DNA of 64,000 nt, from assembly GCF_026167525.1 (NCBI RefSeq), contig NZ_CP110679.1, forward strand, positions 806,001 through 870,000. The letters are read 5' to 3'. The translations under genes and the position numbers were made by a program. This DNA is from Sphingomonas sp. M1-B02 (GTDB taxonomy: Bacteria > Pseudomonadota > Alphaproteobacteria > Sphingomonadales > Sphingomonadaceae). Shown here one piece after another: positions 33,924 through 44,432 of the stretch (position 1 is the stretch's first letter; every line of letters begins with the position of its first letter). Below the pieces are notes generated by a model. The model searched no databases, was not told the origin of the DNA, and saw only the letters and a program-made list of their open reading frames with translations.

Positions 33924-35024
33924 ATGGCCAGGGGGGCAATCGCCTCCCTCGGCATCGTTTTGCTTTCCGCTGCCTGCGTTCCGACCGGCGCGGCACCCCG
34001 CCCTCCAGCGCCGGTCCAGCGGCTCCCGCCCACCCCGCCGGTCACCGCGACGGTAAGCCCGGCATCGGCTTCAGCCGCCGCCCTGGTTGCCCGTCCCGAG
34101 CAACCGCCGGCGGACCTGCTCAATGCGGTGCAGGCGCTGGGCGCTGGCTTCAGGGGAACGGTGGGCATCGCGATCCGCGACGTGGATCGGGGATGGACCG
34201 TGGGGTATAATGCCGACATCCCCTTGCCGCAGCAAAGCGTGAGCAAGCTGTGGGTGGCGATTGCCCTGATGGATGCGGTCGATCGCGGCACGCTGAAGCT
34301 CAGCGATCCGGTCACCGTCCGAAAATCGGACCTGACCCTGTTTCACCAGCCCATCCGCGCTTTGGTCGACAAGGACGGCTATCGCACCACGATCGGCGCT
34401 TTGCTGCGCGGCGCGATGACACGAAGCGACAACAGCGCCAACGACGTCTTGCTGTGGAAGGTCGGCGGTCCGGCCGCGATCCGCCGCATGCTGGCGAACA
34501 AGGGTGTTGCCGGGGTCGGCTTCGGACCGGGCGAGCGCCTGCTCCAGGCGCAGACCGCCGGGCTGCGCTGGCGACCCGAATGGGCCGGTGGCTGGGGCTT
34601 CCTGCAGGCGCGCGCCAAGATGCCGTTCGCGGCGCGCGACAAGGCGCTGAAGCGCTATCTCGCCGCACCCATTGACGGGGCCTCGGCCACGGGGATCACG
34701 CATGGTCTCGCGCTGCTGCAGAAGGGCGAGCTGCTGAGCAACGAGTCGACCGTGCACCTGCTCACGCTGATGAACGCCAGCAGGACCGGGCCGCTCCGCC
34801 TGAAATCGGGGCTCCGCGCGGGATGGACCATCGCACACAAGACCGGGACGGGGCAGGATCTGGGCAGCCTCTCGACCGGCTATAACGATGTCGGGCTGGT
34901 CAAATCGCCCGACGGCCGCACCTATGCGGTCGCGGTGATGATCCGCAGCACCCGCCTGCCGATCCCGGTGCGGATGCGGCTCATGGGCGATGTGACGCGG
35001 GCACTGATTCGGGCCGTCGAGTAA
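33924..35024 (+). CDS. Class A beta-lactamase-like serine hydrolase (lipoprotein)
   Basis: A 366-residue exported protein starting MARGAIASLGIVLLSAAC, with a lipobox, a Pro/Ala-rich linker to about residue 75, then a penicillin-recognising domain. Motifs are SxxK at S105-V-S-K108, SDN at 168-170 and KTG at 306-308. The omega-loop E-x-x-L-N signature needed for fast deacylation in class A enzymes is not visible between SDN and KTG; that stretch reads RPEWAGGWGFLQAR...PIDGASATG. It may therefore be a slow beta-lactamase, a peptidase or a cell-wall enzyme. Convergent with the AAA+ ATPase gene. Confidence 0.85.
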   Translation: MARGAIASLGIVLLSAACVPTGAAPRPPAPVQRLPPTPPVTATVSPASASAAALVARPEQPPADLLNAVQALGAGFRGTVGIAIRDVDRGWTVGYNADIPLPQQSVSKLWVAIALMDAVDRGTLKLSDPVTVRKSDLTLFHQPIRALVDKDGYRTTIGALLRGAMTRSDNSANDVLLWKVGGPAAIRRMLANKGVAGVGFGPGERLLQAQTAGLRWRPEWAGGWGFLQARAKMPFAARDKALKRYLAAPIDGASATGITHGLALLQKGELLSNESTVHLLTLMNASRTGPLRLKSGLRAGWTIAHKTGTGQDLGSLSTGYNDVGLVKSPDGRTYAVAVMIRSTRLPIPVRMRLMGDVTRALIRAVE

Positions 35025-35034
35025 GCGGCAGGCC

Positions 35035-36876
35035 CTACCCTGCCGTCCGATAGGAAGCGCCCTGGCCGCCAAGCGCGCTTTCGGAAACCCCGCCCACCGC
35101 GCGGATGACCCTGCCTCTCGGTGCTCCGGGGACATCGGGAAGCCAGGGCGCCAGTACCCCCAGATCCGCCACGCGCCCGGATTTGCTCAACTCGCGGGTG
35201 AGACCGGCGACGCAGTGGCGCATCGCCAACGCCTCCCCTTCCGACGCGGCGAGCAGATGCGCGGTATAGACCGCGTTGCGGATCTCGCCGCCGACCAGTT
35301 CATAGGGCTCGGCGAGCAGCGCGACGACAATGTCGCGGCGCGCATCGAGCGGCGGCAACAGCCGCTCCCAGATCGCCACCCGATCCGCCGGGCCGGGCGC
35401 CGGAAAGTCGGCGCGCACCCGGATGCGGCGCATGAAGGCATTGTCGATGTTTCCCGACAAATTGGTCGCCAGGATCGTCCAGCCCGGAAAGCGCTCGATC
35501 TCCTGCAGCATGTGATCGACGGCGATATTGGCGTAGCGATCATGCGAATCGCGAACCTCGGTACGCTTTCCGAACAACGCATCGGCCTCGTCGAAGAACA
35601 AGGCGACGCGAGATCGCCCCGCTTCCTTAAACAGCGACGAGATACGCTTCTCGCCCTCGCCGATATATTTGTCGACGACCTGCGACAGATCGACCCGATA
35701 GAGCGCATAATCGACCTGGCGGGCGACGATCTGCGCCGCCATCGTCTTGCCCGTGCCCGGAGGCCCGGTGAACAGGCAGGCCAGCCCGGCGCCGGCGTGG
35801 AGCGACGCGCCGGGGCCGCCCTCGCCGAACAGGCGCGCGCCGTGCCGCGCCCAGGCGATGGCAAGATCGAGTTCGCGCCGCGTTTCCTCGCGCAGCACGA
35901 TGTCGTTCACATCGAAGGCGAGCTCCAGCCGCTCGGCGGCGCTGCCGAAGCGCGTGTCGCGGATGCGTTCGCAGGCCAGGCGCGCATCGCCGGCATCGGG
36001 CGCGGGCCGGCCCGCGGCGCGCGCCTCGGCACGCGCAAGCCCCGGCGCGGCGTCGATCCGCGCATTGCCGAAGTCGAAGCGATCCGCGATGTCGTCGATC
36101 GCCTCCGGCTGCCAATCGACCGGCGCCCGCGCGCGCCACATGCGGATGCGCTGGGCCCAGTCGCGGCGCGGCGCGGCGATCAGGATCGCGGGCCGGCTGG
36201 TCGCCAGCAGCAGCGGCTTGATCCGATCCGGATCGGCCACTGTGAACAGCGGCGCCTCCAGCTCCGCCACGAGCCGCCGCCAGCATTCGGCGGGCATCGC
36301 GTCGGGATCGGCGACGATGACCGCCGCCTCGGCGATCATCGCTTCCCGCCCGAGCGCGGCGACGGCGGCCGGCGTCTGCAGCGCCGCGCCCGCGACCGTG
36401 ATCGCGCGCCGGTTCAGGCTGGAGGCGACGGTACGCGCAATCGCGCCGCGCCCGACTTCCTCGTCGCCGACGATCGCGACGAAGATTCCCGCCGGATCCT
36501 GCCCCTCCAGGCCTTCGATGACGCGCGCCACCTCGGCCTGGACGTGCCCGGGAAGCTCGAGCCGCTCGGGCGCGGCCACCTCGAGGGTTTCCACCGGGAA
36601 GGGCGGCTGGCGCTCGAGGTCGAACAGCAGCGGCCAGATCGTGGCGTCGACGACGACGGTACGCGTCGCGATCGGCCCGTCGCCCTCGATCGAGACCAGC
36701 GCATGGCGGGTCAGCGGGCCGTCGCCCGCCAGCCTTTCGATCAGCAGGCGGGCATCGCCCTCCCAATCGGCCACGACGCCCGCGACCGGTCGCGATCGCC
36801 CGCCATTGTCGTTGAGCAGGGCGACCATCCGCGCCGCGCGCGGATTGATCTCGACGACCGCGGCGAGGAACAGCAA
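35035..36876 (-). CDS. AAA+ ATPase, probably missing its 5' end
   Basis: A 613-residue ORF with a C-terminal AAA+ module: Walker A GPPGTGKTMAA (about residue 370), Walker B VALFFDEADALFG, sensor ILATNLSG and arginine finger region MRRIRVRADF. A long N-terminal region (LFLAAVVEINPRAARMVALLNDN...) resembles the ATPases linked to contractile injection systems and similar machines (Afp15-like). No ATG or GTG gives a convincing start: the homologous-looking sequence continues upstream without a start (WRRFGLSADECD) and then stops making sense where it meets the head-to-head regulator gene at about 36.91 kb. I list the first possible start, a TTG. No tail-sheath or other injection-system genes are present. 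Confidence 0.75.
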   Translation of the reverse strand: MLFLAAVVEINPRAARMVALLNDNGGRSRPVAGVVADWEGDARLLIERLAGDGPLTRHALVSIEGDGPIATRTVVVDATIWPLLFDLERQPPFPVETLEVAAPERLELPGHVQAEVARVIEGLEGQDPAGIFVAIVGDEEVGRGAIARTVASSLNRRAITVAGAALQTPAAVAALGREAMIAEAAVIVADPDAMPAECWRRLVAELEAPLFTVADPDRIKPLLLATSRPAILIAAPRRDWAQRIRMWRARAPVDWQPEAIDDIADRFDFGNARIDAAPGLARAEARAAGRPAPDAGDARLACERIRDTRFGSAAERLELAFDVNDIVLREETRRELDLAIAWARHGARLFGEGGPGASLHAGAGLACLFTGPPGTGKTMAAQIVARQVDYALYRVDLSQVVDKYIGEGEKRISSLFKEAGRSRVALFFDEADALFGKRTEVRDSHDRYANIAVDHMLQEIERFPGWTILATNLSGNIDNAFMRRIRVRADFPAPGPADRVAIWERLLPPLDARRDIVVALLAEPYELVGGEIRNAVYTAHLLAASEGEALAMRHCVAGLTRELSKSGRVADLGVLAPWLPDVPGAPRGRVIRAVGGVSESALGGQGASYRTAG

Positions 36877-36938
36877 GTCGCATTCGTCCGCGCTCAGGCC
36901 GAAGCGGCGCCAACACGAGCCAGATCGAGGCGCTGCTA

Positions 36939-37493
36939 TTGTCGACGGCGTGCGACCTGGTGCTGATCGACGTTACCACCAGCTCCGACGCAGGCGATCC
37001 CGCGCAGAGCGTCACATCGGCCTATCGCGCCGCGGGCGGGCGCCCGGTCATCGCCCTCGGGCTGGTCGAGAGCGACGACGAAGTGCTGAGCTGTGTCGAG
37101 GCCGGCGCGGCCGCCTTCGTCACCAAGAATGATTCGATCGACGATCTGCTACAGGTCATTGCAGCCGCGGGCCGCGGCGAGCTGCTATGCCCGCCGCGGG
37201 TGGCCCGCCGGATGCAGGAGCGGCTAGCGCTGCTCGCGGTGCGCCAGGGCCGTTCGACCGATCTCGATAAATTGTCGGGACGCGAACATCATATCCTCGG
37301 CCTCGTCCGCCAGCGCATGTCGAACAAGCAGATCGCCCGCGCGCTCGGGCTGGAGGTTTCGACGATCAAGGACCACATGCACAACATCATCGTGAAGCTG
37401 TGCGTGAAGAACCGCAACGAAGCCGCGGCGATGCTGGGGGGCAACGGCCGCATGCCCGATCTCGTCCGCGCCTCGTCCGCACACTCGCATTAG
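36939..37493 (+). CDS. NarL/LuxR-type response regulator, N-terminally truncated
   Basis: The 184-residue ORF (TTG start) contains the second half of a receiver domain (CDLVLIDVTTSSDAGDP with the phosphate-accepting Asp, PVIALGLVESDDEVLSCVEAGAAAFVTKNDSIDDLLQVI) and a complete LuxR helix-turn-helix (LSGREHHILGLVRQRMSNKQIARALGLEVSTIKDHMHNI). The first 45-50 residues of a normal receiver, including the acidic DD pair, are missing. The frame upstream (ANTSQIEALLL) looks like receiver sequence only to about 36906, where the opposite-strand ATPase sequence begins. Probably a decaying gene left by a deletion. Confidence 0.7.
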   Translation: MSTACDLVLIDVTTSSDAGDPAQSVTSAYRAAGGRPVIALGLVESDDEVLSCVEAGAAAFVTKNDSIDDLLQVIAAAGRGELLCPPRVARRMQERLALLAVRQGRSTDLDKLSGREHHILGLVRQRMSNKQIARALGLEVSTIKDHMHNIIVKLCVKNRNEAAAMLGGNGRMPDLVRASSAHSH

Positions 37494-37501
37494 CGCCGGC
37501 G

Positions 37502-39481
<1,980 letters not shown>

Positions 39482-39501
39482 CAGCGGGTCCCAAATTCTT
39501 G

Positions 39502-39597
39502 TTCGTCACCCTGAACTTGTTTCAGGGTCCATCGCTCCACGGGGGCGGACGGCGCTTGTGGTGGGATGGATGCTGAAACAAGTTCAGCATGACGAAT
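39502..39597. repeat. Palindromic repeat between bioB and pccA
   Basis: About 96 bp. The left arm TCACCCTGAACTTGTTTCAG and right arm CTGAAACAAGTTCAGCATGA are inverted copies, each carrying an internal CTGAA...TTCAG-type hairpin. It belongs to a different sequence class from the CCTCCCC elements and pairs in style with 43887-43995 (TCACCCCGG ... CCGGGGTGA). It fills most of the 127-bp gap between two co-oriented genes. Confidence 0.75.
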
Positions 39598-39608
39598 GAG
39601 AAAAGCGC

Positions 39609-40703
39609 TCACTCCGCGGCCATCCGCTGCGGTTCCGCCTCGAGCGACCTCAGTCCAAGCCGCGCGAACAACGCCGCATCCTTGTCGTCACCCGCATTGC
39701 CCGTGGTCAGCAGCTTGTCCCCCGTAAAGATCGAGTTCGCCCCCGCCAGGAAGCACAAGGCCTGCGTCGCATCGCTCATGCTCTCGCGCCCCGCGCTCAG
39801 CCGGACCATGCTCGCGGGCATCGTGATCCGCGCCACCGCGATCGTCCGCACGAACTCGATGTCGTCGATCTGCGCCAGCGGCGTATCGGCCAGCATATCG
39901 CCCAGCACCGTGCCCTTCACCGGCACCAGCGCATTGACCGGAACGCTCTCCGGGTGATGCGGCAAGCTAGCAAGCGCATGAATGAAGCCGACCCGATCGC
40001 TGCGCGTCTCGCCCATCCCGACGATCCCGCCGCAGCACACGTTGATCCCGGCCGCGCGCACGCTCTCCAGCGTCTCGATCCGATCCTCGAAGCTGCGCGT
40101 CGAGATGACGTTCGCGTAATTCTCGGGCGAAGTATCGATATTATGGTTGTAGTAATCGAGCCCCGCCGCCGCGAGCTGCTCGGCCTGCCCCGGCGTCAGC
40201 ATGCCCAGCGTCATGCACGTCTCGAGCCCCATCTGCCGCACGCCCTGCACCATCGCGACGATCGCGGGCATGTCGCGATCCTTGGGCTCGCGCCACGCCG
40301 CGCCCATGCAGAAGCGCGACGAGCCATTGTCCTTCGCCTGCGCCGCCGCCTGCAGCACCGCGCGGACGTCCATCAGCTTGGTGGCCTTCAGCCCGGTCTC
40401 GGCGCTCGCCGACTGGTTGCAATAGCCGCAATCCTCGGGGCAGCCGCCGGTCTTGATCGACAGCAGGGTCGAGCGCTGGACGGCATGCGGATCATGGCGC
40501 GCGCGGTGGACCTCCGCGGCGTGGAACACGAGTTCGGTGAAGGGTAGATCGAACAACGCGGCGATCTCGGCGCGCGTCCAGTCGCTCCTGATCTCCCCTC
40601 CCGCTTGCGGGAGGGGTCGGGGGAGGGCCTGTTCGAGACGGCCTGGTGACAGCCCCTCCCCTAGCCCCTCCCGCAAGCGGGAGGGGAACTTGGTGTCACT
40701 CAT
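39609..40703 (-). CDS. bioB: Biotin synthase BioB with an in-frame repeat near the N-terminus
   Basis: A radical-SAM enzyme that inserts sulphur into dethiobiotin, the last step of biotin synthesis. The 364-residue product has the CxxxCxxC cluster motif [26 protein letters not shown] and [12 protein letters not shown], all canonical. The start ATG (40703) overlaps the mutase stop (ATGA). After only about five residues (MSDTK) a 95-bp palindromic element is translated through, adding about 30 residues ([14 protein letters not shown]...LPQAGGEI) before the true N-terminal region [16 protein letters not shown]. The gene supplies the cofactor for PccA in the same operon. Confidence 0.95.
   Translation of the reverse strand: MSDTKFPSRLREGLGEGLSPGRLEQALPRPLPQAGGEIRSDWTRAEIAALFDLPFTELVFHAAEVHRARHDPHAVQRSTLLSIKTGGCPEDCGYCNQSASAETGLKATKLMDVRAVLQAAAQAKDNGSSRFCMGAAWREPKDRDMPAIVAMVQGVRQMGLETCMTLGMLTPGQAEQLAAAGLDYYNHNIDTSPENYANVISTRSFEDRIETLESVRAAGINVCCGGIVGMGETRSDRVGFIHALASLPHHPESVPVNALVPVKGTVLGDMLADTPLAQIDDIEFVRTIAVARITMPASMVRLSAGRESMSDATQALCFLAGANSIFTGDKLLTTGNAGDDKDAALFARLGLRSLEAEPQRMAAE
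40593..40687. repeat. Palindromic repeat inside the 5' end of bioB
   Basis: About 95 bp with inverted ends TCTCCCCTCCCGCTTGCGGG and CCCGCAAGCGGGAGGGGA and inner pairs GGGGAGGG/CCCCTCCC. It is in frame in bioB, immediately after the coupled start codon, so the bioB start region on the mRNA must fold into a strong hairpin. Same style as 1357-1464 and 46431-46553. Confidence 0.85.
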
Positions 40704-42952
40704 TCCGCAGCCTCCCCGACCGGCGCCATATTATGCCCGAGCAGCCGCAACACTTCCTCCGCCGCCTGCACCAGATTGGTGCCCGGCCCGAAGATCGCCT
40801 GCACCCCCGCTTCGCGCAGAAACTCATAATCGCGCGCCGGGATGACCCCGCCGGCGATCACCTTGATATCCGCCCGCCCCGCATCGTGCAGCGCGCGGAT
40901 CAGCTCGGGGATCAGCGTCTTGTGCCCCGCCGCAAGCGACGAGGCGCCGACCACATCGACGTCCTTCTCGATCGCCAGCTTCGCACTTTCGGACGGAGTC
41001 TGGAACAGCGGCCCGGGCACGATCTCGAACCCCAGATCGCCGAAAGCAGAAGAGACCAGGTTCGCGCCGCGATCATGCCCGTCCTGCCCCATCTTGGCGA
41101 CGAGCATCCGGGGTTTGCGGCCGAGCCGGCGTTCGGTGGCGTCGACCCCGTCCTTGAGCCGCGCCCATTGCGCGTCGAATTCGTAGGCGCCGCCGTAGAT
41201 GCCCTGCACCGGCGTCGGCTGGGTGGCGTAACGCCCGAAACCCGCCTCCATCGCGCTGCTGATCTCGCCCAGCGTGGCGCGCGCGCGGGCGGCCGTGACG
41301 GCGAGTTCGAGCAGATTCGATCCTCCCCGGCACGGGGAGGTGGCAGCCGCAGGCTGACGGAGGGGGCTCTCCACGGAGGATGTCGCTTGTGGCACGCCCC
41401 CTCCATTTGCCTGCGCATGGTCCCCCTCCCCGTTCCGGGGAGAAACAGCAGCCGCCTTACGCAGCGCCTCGAGCGCCGCCTGGCACGCCGCTTCGTCGCG
41501 CGCCGCCTTGACCCGCTGGATCCGCGCGATCTGCGATTCCCGCACCGCATGATTGTCGATGTCGAGCGTCTCGATCGGGTCCTCATCGGCCTTTCGATAC
41601 TTATTGACCCCGACGATCACCTGCTCGCCGCGATCGACCCGCGCCGCCTGCGCCGCCGCCGCCTCCTCGATCATCCGCTTCGGCCAGCCATGCGCGACGG
41701 CCTTGGCCATGCCGCCATCGGCCTCGACCTTCTCGATGATCGCCCAGGCCTTGTCGACGAGCTCCTGGGTCAGCGCCTCGACATAATAGGACCCGCCCAG
41801 GGGATCGACGACCTTGGTCATCCCGGTCTCTTCCTGGAGCACGATCTGCGTGTTCCGCGCGATCCGTGCCGAGAAATCGGTCGGCAGCGCAATCGCCTCG
41901 TCGAGCGCGTTGGTGTGCAGCGACTGCGTGCCCCCCAGCATCGCCGCCATCGCCTCGATCGTCGTGCGCATCACATTGTTGTACGGATCCTGCTCGGTGA
42001 GGCTGACCCCCGACGTCTGGCAATGCGTGCGCAGCATCTTCGATCGCTCGTCCTTGGCGCCGAGCCCGGTCATCACCCGATGCCACAGCACCCGCGCCGC
42101 GCGCAGCTTGGCGATCTCCATGAAGAAATTCATGCCGATCGCGAAGAAGAACGAGAGCCTGCCGGCAAATTTATCGATATCGAGGCCCGAAGCCACACCA
42201 TATTTCACATATTCCATGCCGTCGGCGATGGTGAAGGCCAGCTCCTGCACCTGCGTCGCCCCGGCCTCCTGCATATGATAGCCGGATATCGAAATGCTGT
42301 TGAATTTCGGCATGTTGGCGGAGGTATATGCGAAAATGTCCGAGATGATCCGCATGCTCGGCTCGGGCGGGTAGATATAGGTGTTGCGAACCATGAACTC
42401 CTTGAGGATGTCGTTCTGGATGGTCCCGTCGAGCAGGCTCTTGTCGACCCCCTGCTCCTCGCCGGCGACGATGAAGAAGGCCAGGATCGGGATCACTGCG
42501 CCGTTCATCGTCATGCTGACCGACATCCGGTCGAGCGGGATGCCGTCGAACAGGATCTTCATATCCTCGACGCTGTCGATCGCCACCCCCGCCTTGCCGA
42601 CATCGCCGGTGACGCGCGGATGGTCGCTGTCATAGCCGCGGTGGGTGGCGAGATCGAAGGCGACGCTCAGCCCCTTCTGCCCCGCGGCGAGATTGCGGCG
42701 GTAGAAGGCGTTGGAGGCCTCCGCGGTCGAGAAGCCGGCATATTGCCGCACGGTCCAGGGCCGCCCGGCATACATCGATGCGCGAACGCCGCGGGTGAAG
42801 GGCGCGAAACCGGGCAGGCCGGGGTCGATATTGGCGACGTCTTCCTGCGTGTAGAGCGGTTTGACGGCGATACCTTCTGGCGTGTGCCAGGTCAGATCGC
42901 GGCCCTTCACTTCCTTGGCGGCAGCGGCCTCCCACTCGGCAAGTGTGCTCAA
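40700..42952 (-). CDS. scpA: Methylmalonyl-CoA mutase (cobalamin-dependent, fused large-type)
   Basis: It interconverts (R)-methylmalonyl-CoA and succinyl-CoA using adenosylcobalamin, bringing propionyl-CoA into the TCA cycle. About 750 residues, with the TIM-barrel substrate domain ([46 protein letters not shown]) and C-terminal B12-binding domain with the cobalt-ligating His in [14 protein letters not shown] and a GG...GVIPARDY segment. I choose the TTG at 42952 ([19 protein letters not shown]), with GGGAGAG six bases upstream, because sequence beyond it is only repeat. The 41321-41443 repeat adds about 43 residues in the linker between the barrel and the [20 protein letters not shown] segment. 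Confidence 0.95.
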   Translation of the reverse strand: MSTLAEWEAAAAKEVKGRDLTWHTPEGIAVKPLYTQEDVANIDPGLPGFAPFTRGVRASMYAGRPWTVRQYAGFSTAEASNAFYRRNLAAGQKGLSVAFDLATHRGYDSDHPRVTGDVGKAGVAIDSVEDMKILFDGIPLDRMSVSMTMNGAVIPILAFFIVAGEEQGVDKSLLDGTIQNDILKEFMVRNTYIYPPEPSMRIISDIFAYTSANMPKFNSISISGYHMQEAGATQVQELAFTIADGMEYVKYGVASGLDIDKFAGRLSFFFAIGMNFFMEIAKLRAARVLWHRVMTGLGAKDERSKMLRTHCQTSGVSLTEQDPYNNVMRTTIEAMAAMLGGTQSLHTNALDEAIALPTDFSARIARNTQIVLQEETGMTKVVDPLGGSYYVEALTQELVDKAWAIIEKVEADGGMAKAVAHGWPKRMIEEAAAAQAARVDRGEQVIVGVNKYRKADEDPIETLDIDNHAVRESQIARIQRVKAARDEAACQAALEALRKAAAVSPRNGEGDHAQANGGGVPQATSSVESPLRQPAAATSPCRGGSNLLELAVTAARARATLGEISSAMEAGFGRYATQPTPVQGIYGGAYEFDAQWARLKDGVDATERRLGRKPRMLVAKMGQDGHDRGANLVSSAFGDLGFEIVPGPLFQTPSESAKLAIEKDVDVVGASSLAAGHKTLIPELIRALHDAGRADIKVIAGGVIPARDYEFLREAGVQAIFGPGTNLVQAAEEVLRLLGHNMAPVGEAAE
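41321..41443. repeat. Palindromic repeat inserted in frame in methylmalonyl-CoA mutase
   Basis: About 123 bp with ends TCCTCCCCGGCACGGGGAGG and CCCTCCCCGTTCCGGGGAGA. On the gene strand it encodes the peptide ...GEGDHAQ...GGG.PQA...[15 protein letters not shown], nearly identical in length, frame and sequence to that at 17373-17496 in an unrelated protein. It lies in an inter-domain linker, a site likely to tolerate insertion. Confidence 0.9.
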
Positions 42953-42956
42953 ATTC

Positions 42957-43084
42957 GCTCTCCCGTTGGGAGAGGGAGGGAGGCGCGAAGCGCCGGAAGG
43001 GTGAGGGCCGAATGAGGGCAACTGTCCTCACCCTTCCCACCGCTAGCGCGGCGGGCCCCTTCCCTCTCCCAACGGGAGAGGGAG
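42957..43084. repeat. Palindromic repeat between enoyl-CoA hydratase and mutase genes
   Basis: About 128 bp, outer arms GCTCTCCCGTTGGGAGAGGG and CCCTCTCCCAACGGGAGAGG, inner arms GGAAGGGTGAGG/CCTCACCCTTCC. On the mutase strand, its end nearest the gene ends GGGAGAGC and supplies the apparent Shine-Dalgarno sequence for the TTG start at 42952. Same subclass as 48910-49040. Confidence 0.85.
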
Positions 43085-43100
43085 TTTAGTTCGATGCACC

Positions 43101-43874
43101 TCACCGCCCCTTAAACTCCGGCACGCGCTTCCCCAAAAACGCCGCAACCCCCTCCTGGAAATCCTCGGACCGCGCCGCCACCGACTGATGCGCGGCCTCC
43201 AGCGCCAGCGTCTCCTCCAGCGTGCCCGACAGCGCCGCCTTCGCCTGCTTGCGGATCAGCCCCAGCGCGAGCGTCGGCATCGACGCCAGCCGCCGCGCAT
43301 AATGCATCGCCACGTCGAACAACGCCGTCTCGTCGGCGACATGCGTGACCAGTCCGGCTTCCTTCGCGTCATGCGCGCTCAATTTCTCGCCGAGCAGCGC
43401 CATTTCCAGCAGCTTCGCCCGCCCCGCCGCCTTGGCGATCAGCCAGGTCGCGCCGGCATCGGGCACCAGCCCGATATTGGCGAAGGCCAGCAGCAGACAG
43501 CTATGCGTGCCGGCGATAACGATATCCGCCCCCAGCGCGATCGAAACCCCCGCCCCTGCCGCAGGCCCGTTGATCGCCGAGACGATCGGTATCGGCAGAT
43601 CGGCCATCGCCTGGCTGACCGGGTTGTAATGGTTGCGCAGCCGATCGCCCGCATCGCCGCTCCCACCGAACTGCTTGAGCGAGGCGCCCGAGCAGAAGGC
43701 CCTGCCCTCGCCGGTAAGCAATACCGCGCGGGCGCCGTCGTCGACTGCGCGCTGCAGCGTCGCGGCGAGCAGATCGAGCATGTCGAGCGTCAGCGCGTTG
43801 AGCTCGTCCGGCCGGTTGAGCCGGATAACCGCGACGTCGCCGTCGAGGGTGTAGAGGATCGGTTGATCGCTCAT
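43101..43874 (-). CDS. Enoyl-CoA hydratase/isomerase family protein
   Basis: A 257-residue crotonase-fold enzyme. It has the oxyanion-hole blocks LTGEGRAFCSGASLKQFGG and INGPAAGAGVSIALGADIVIAG. In the region where classical hydratases have two catalytic glutamates, ANIGLVPDAGATWLI retains the P-D-x-G-x-T-x-L pattern of PaaG/PaaB-like isomerases with Asp, so it may be an isomerase (for example 1,2-epoxyphenylacetyl-CoA type) or a hydratase of branched-chain catabolism. Located between epimerase and mutase in the propionyl-CoA cluster, consistent with degradation of branched amino acids to propionyl-CoA. Confidence 0.88.
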   Translation of the reverse strand: MSDQPILYTLDGDVAVIRLNRPDELNALTLDMLDLLAATLQRAVDDGARAVLLTGEGRAFCSGASLKQFGGSGDAGDRLRNHYNPVSQAMADLPIPIVSAINGPAAGAGVSIALGADIVIAGTHSCLLLAFANIGLVPDAGATWLIAKAAGRAKLLEMALLGEKLSAHDAKEAGLVTHVADETALFDVAMHYARRLASMPTLALGLIRKQAKAALSGTLEETLALEAAHQSVAARSEDFQEGVAAFLGKRVPEFKGR

Positions 43875-43886
43875 CCAAACAATACT

Positions 43887-43995
43887 CCGTCACCCCGGCC
43901 TTGTGCCGGGGTCCAGTGCGCCGCGCACGATGCATTCCCCGCCACACGCGCCGCGTGCCGCCCGCTGGACCCCGGAACAAGTCCGGGGTGACGAT
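43887..43995. repeat. Palindromic repeat between epimerase and enoyl-CoA hydratase genes
   Basis: About 109 bp with arms CCGTCACCCCGGCCTTGTGC... and ...CAAGTCCGGGGTGACGATGA; GGTCCAG and CTGGACC pair just inside. Same general class as 39502-39597. Non-coding, in a gap between co-oriented genes. Confidence 0.75.
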
Positions 43996-44003
43996 GAAGG
44001 GGC

Positions 44004-44423
44004 TCAATGCGCATCTTTGGGCGTCTCCATGATCTCGGTCAGCACCCCGCCCATATCCTTGGGATGCACGAAGAAAATGAGCGTCCCATGCGCCCCGATC
44101 CGCGGCTCGCCGAGCAACCGCGCGCCCCTGCCCTCGAACCACGCCTTGGCCTCAAGAATATCCGGCACCTCATAGCAAAGATGATGCTGCCCCCCGGCCG
44201 GGTTCTTCGCCAGAAAGCCATGGATCGGCGAATCCTCGCCCAGCGGTTCGATCAACTCGATCTGCGTGTTCGGGGTATCGACGAAGCACACCTTCACCCC
44301 CTGCGCGGGCAAGTCGAACGGTTCGCGGACAACCTCCGCGCCGAGCGTATCGCGATACAGCGCGATCGACGCCGCGATCGAAGGCGTCGCGATCCCGACA
44401 TGGTTGAGGCGGCCGAGTTTCAT
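44004..44423 (-). CDS. mce: Methylmalonyl-CoA epimerase
   Basis: A 139-residue vicinal-oxygen-chelate protein that racemises methylmalonyl-CoA between the S form made by propionyl-CoA carboxylase and the R form used by the mutase. Signature blocks: LNHVGIATPSIAASIALYRDTLGAEV (metal His near the N-terminus), GEDSPIHGFLAKNPAGGQHHLCYEV (second ligand His) and LIFFVHPKDMGGVLTEIME (terminal Glu ligand). Length and context fit exactly. Confidence 0.94.
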   Translation of the reverse strand: MKLGRLNHVGIATPSIAASIALYRDTLGAEVVREPFDLPAQGVKVCFVDTPNTQIELIEPLGEDSPIHGFLAKNPAGGQHHLCYEVPDILEAKAWFEGRGARLLGEPRIGAHGTLIFFVHPKDMGGVLTEIMETPKDAH

Positions 44424-44432
44424 TTGACCTTC

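Noticed and set aside
36939..37493. Full-length response regulator
   Set aside because: The first part of the receiver domain, including the acidic pair, is missing and there is no ATG/GTG start; described as truncated instead.
43019..43021. TTG at 43021 as start of methylmalonyl-CoA mutase
   Set aside because: It lies in the middle of the palindromic repeat and adds 23 residues not seen in the family; the TTG at 42952 begins the conserved N-terminus and has a better-placed GGGAGAG.
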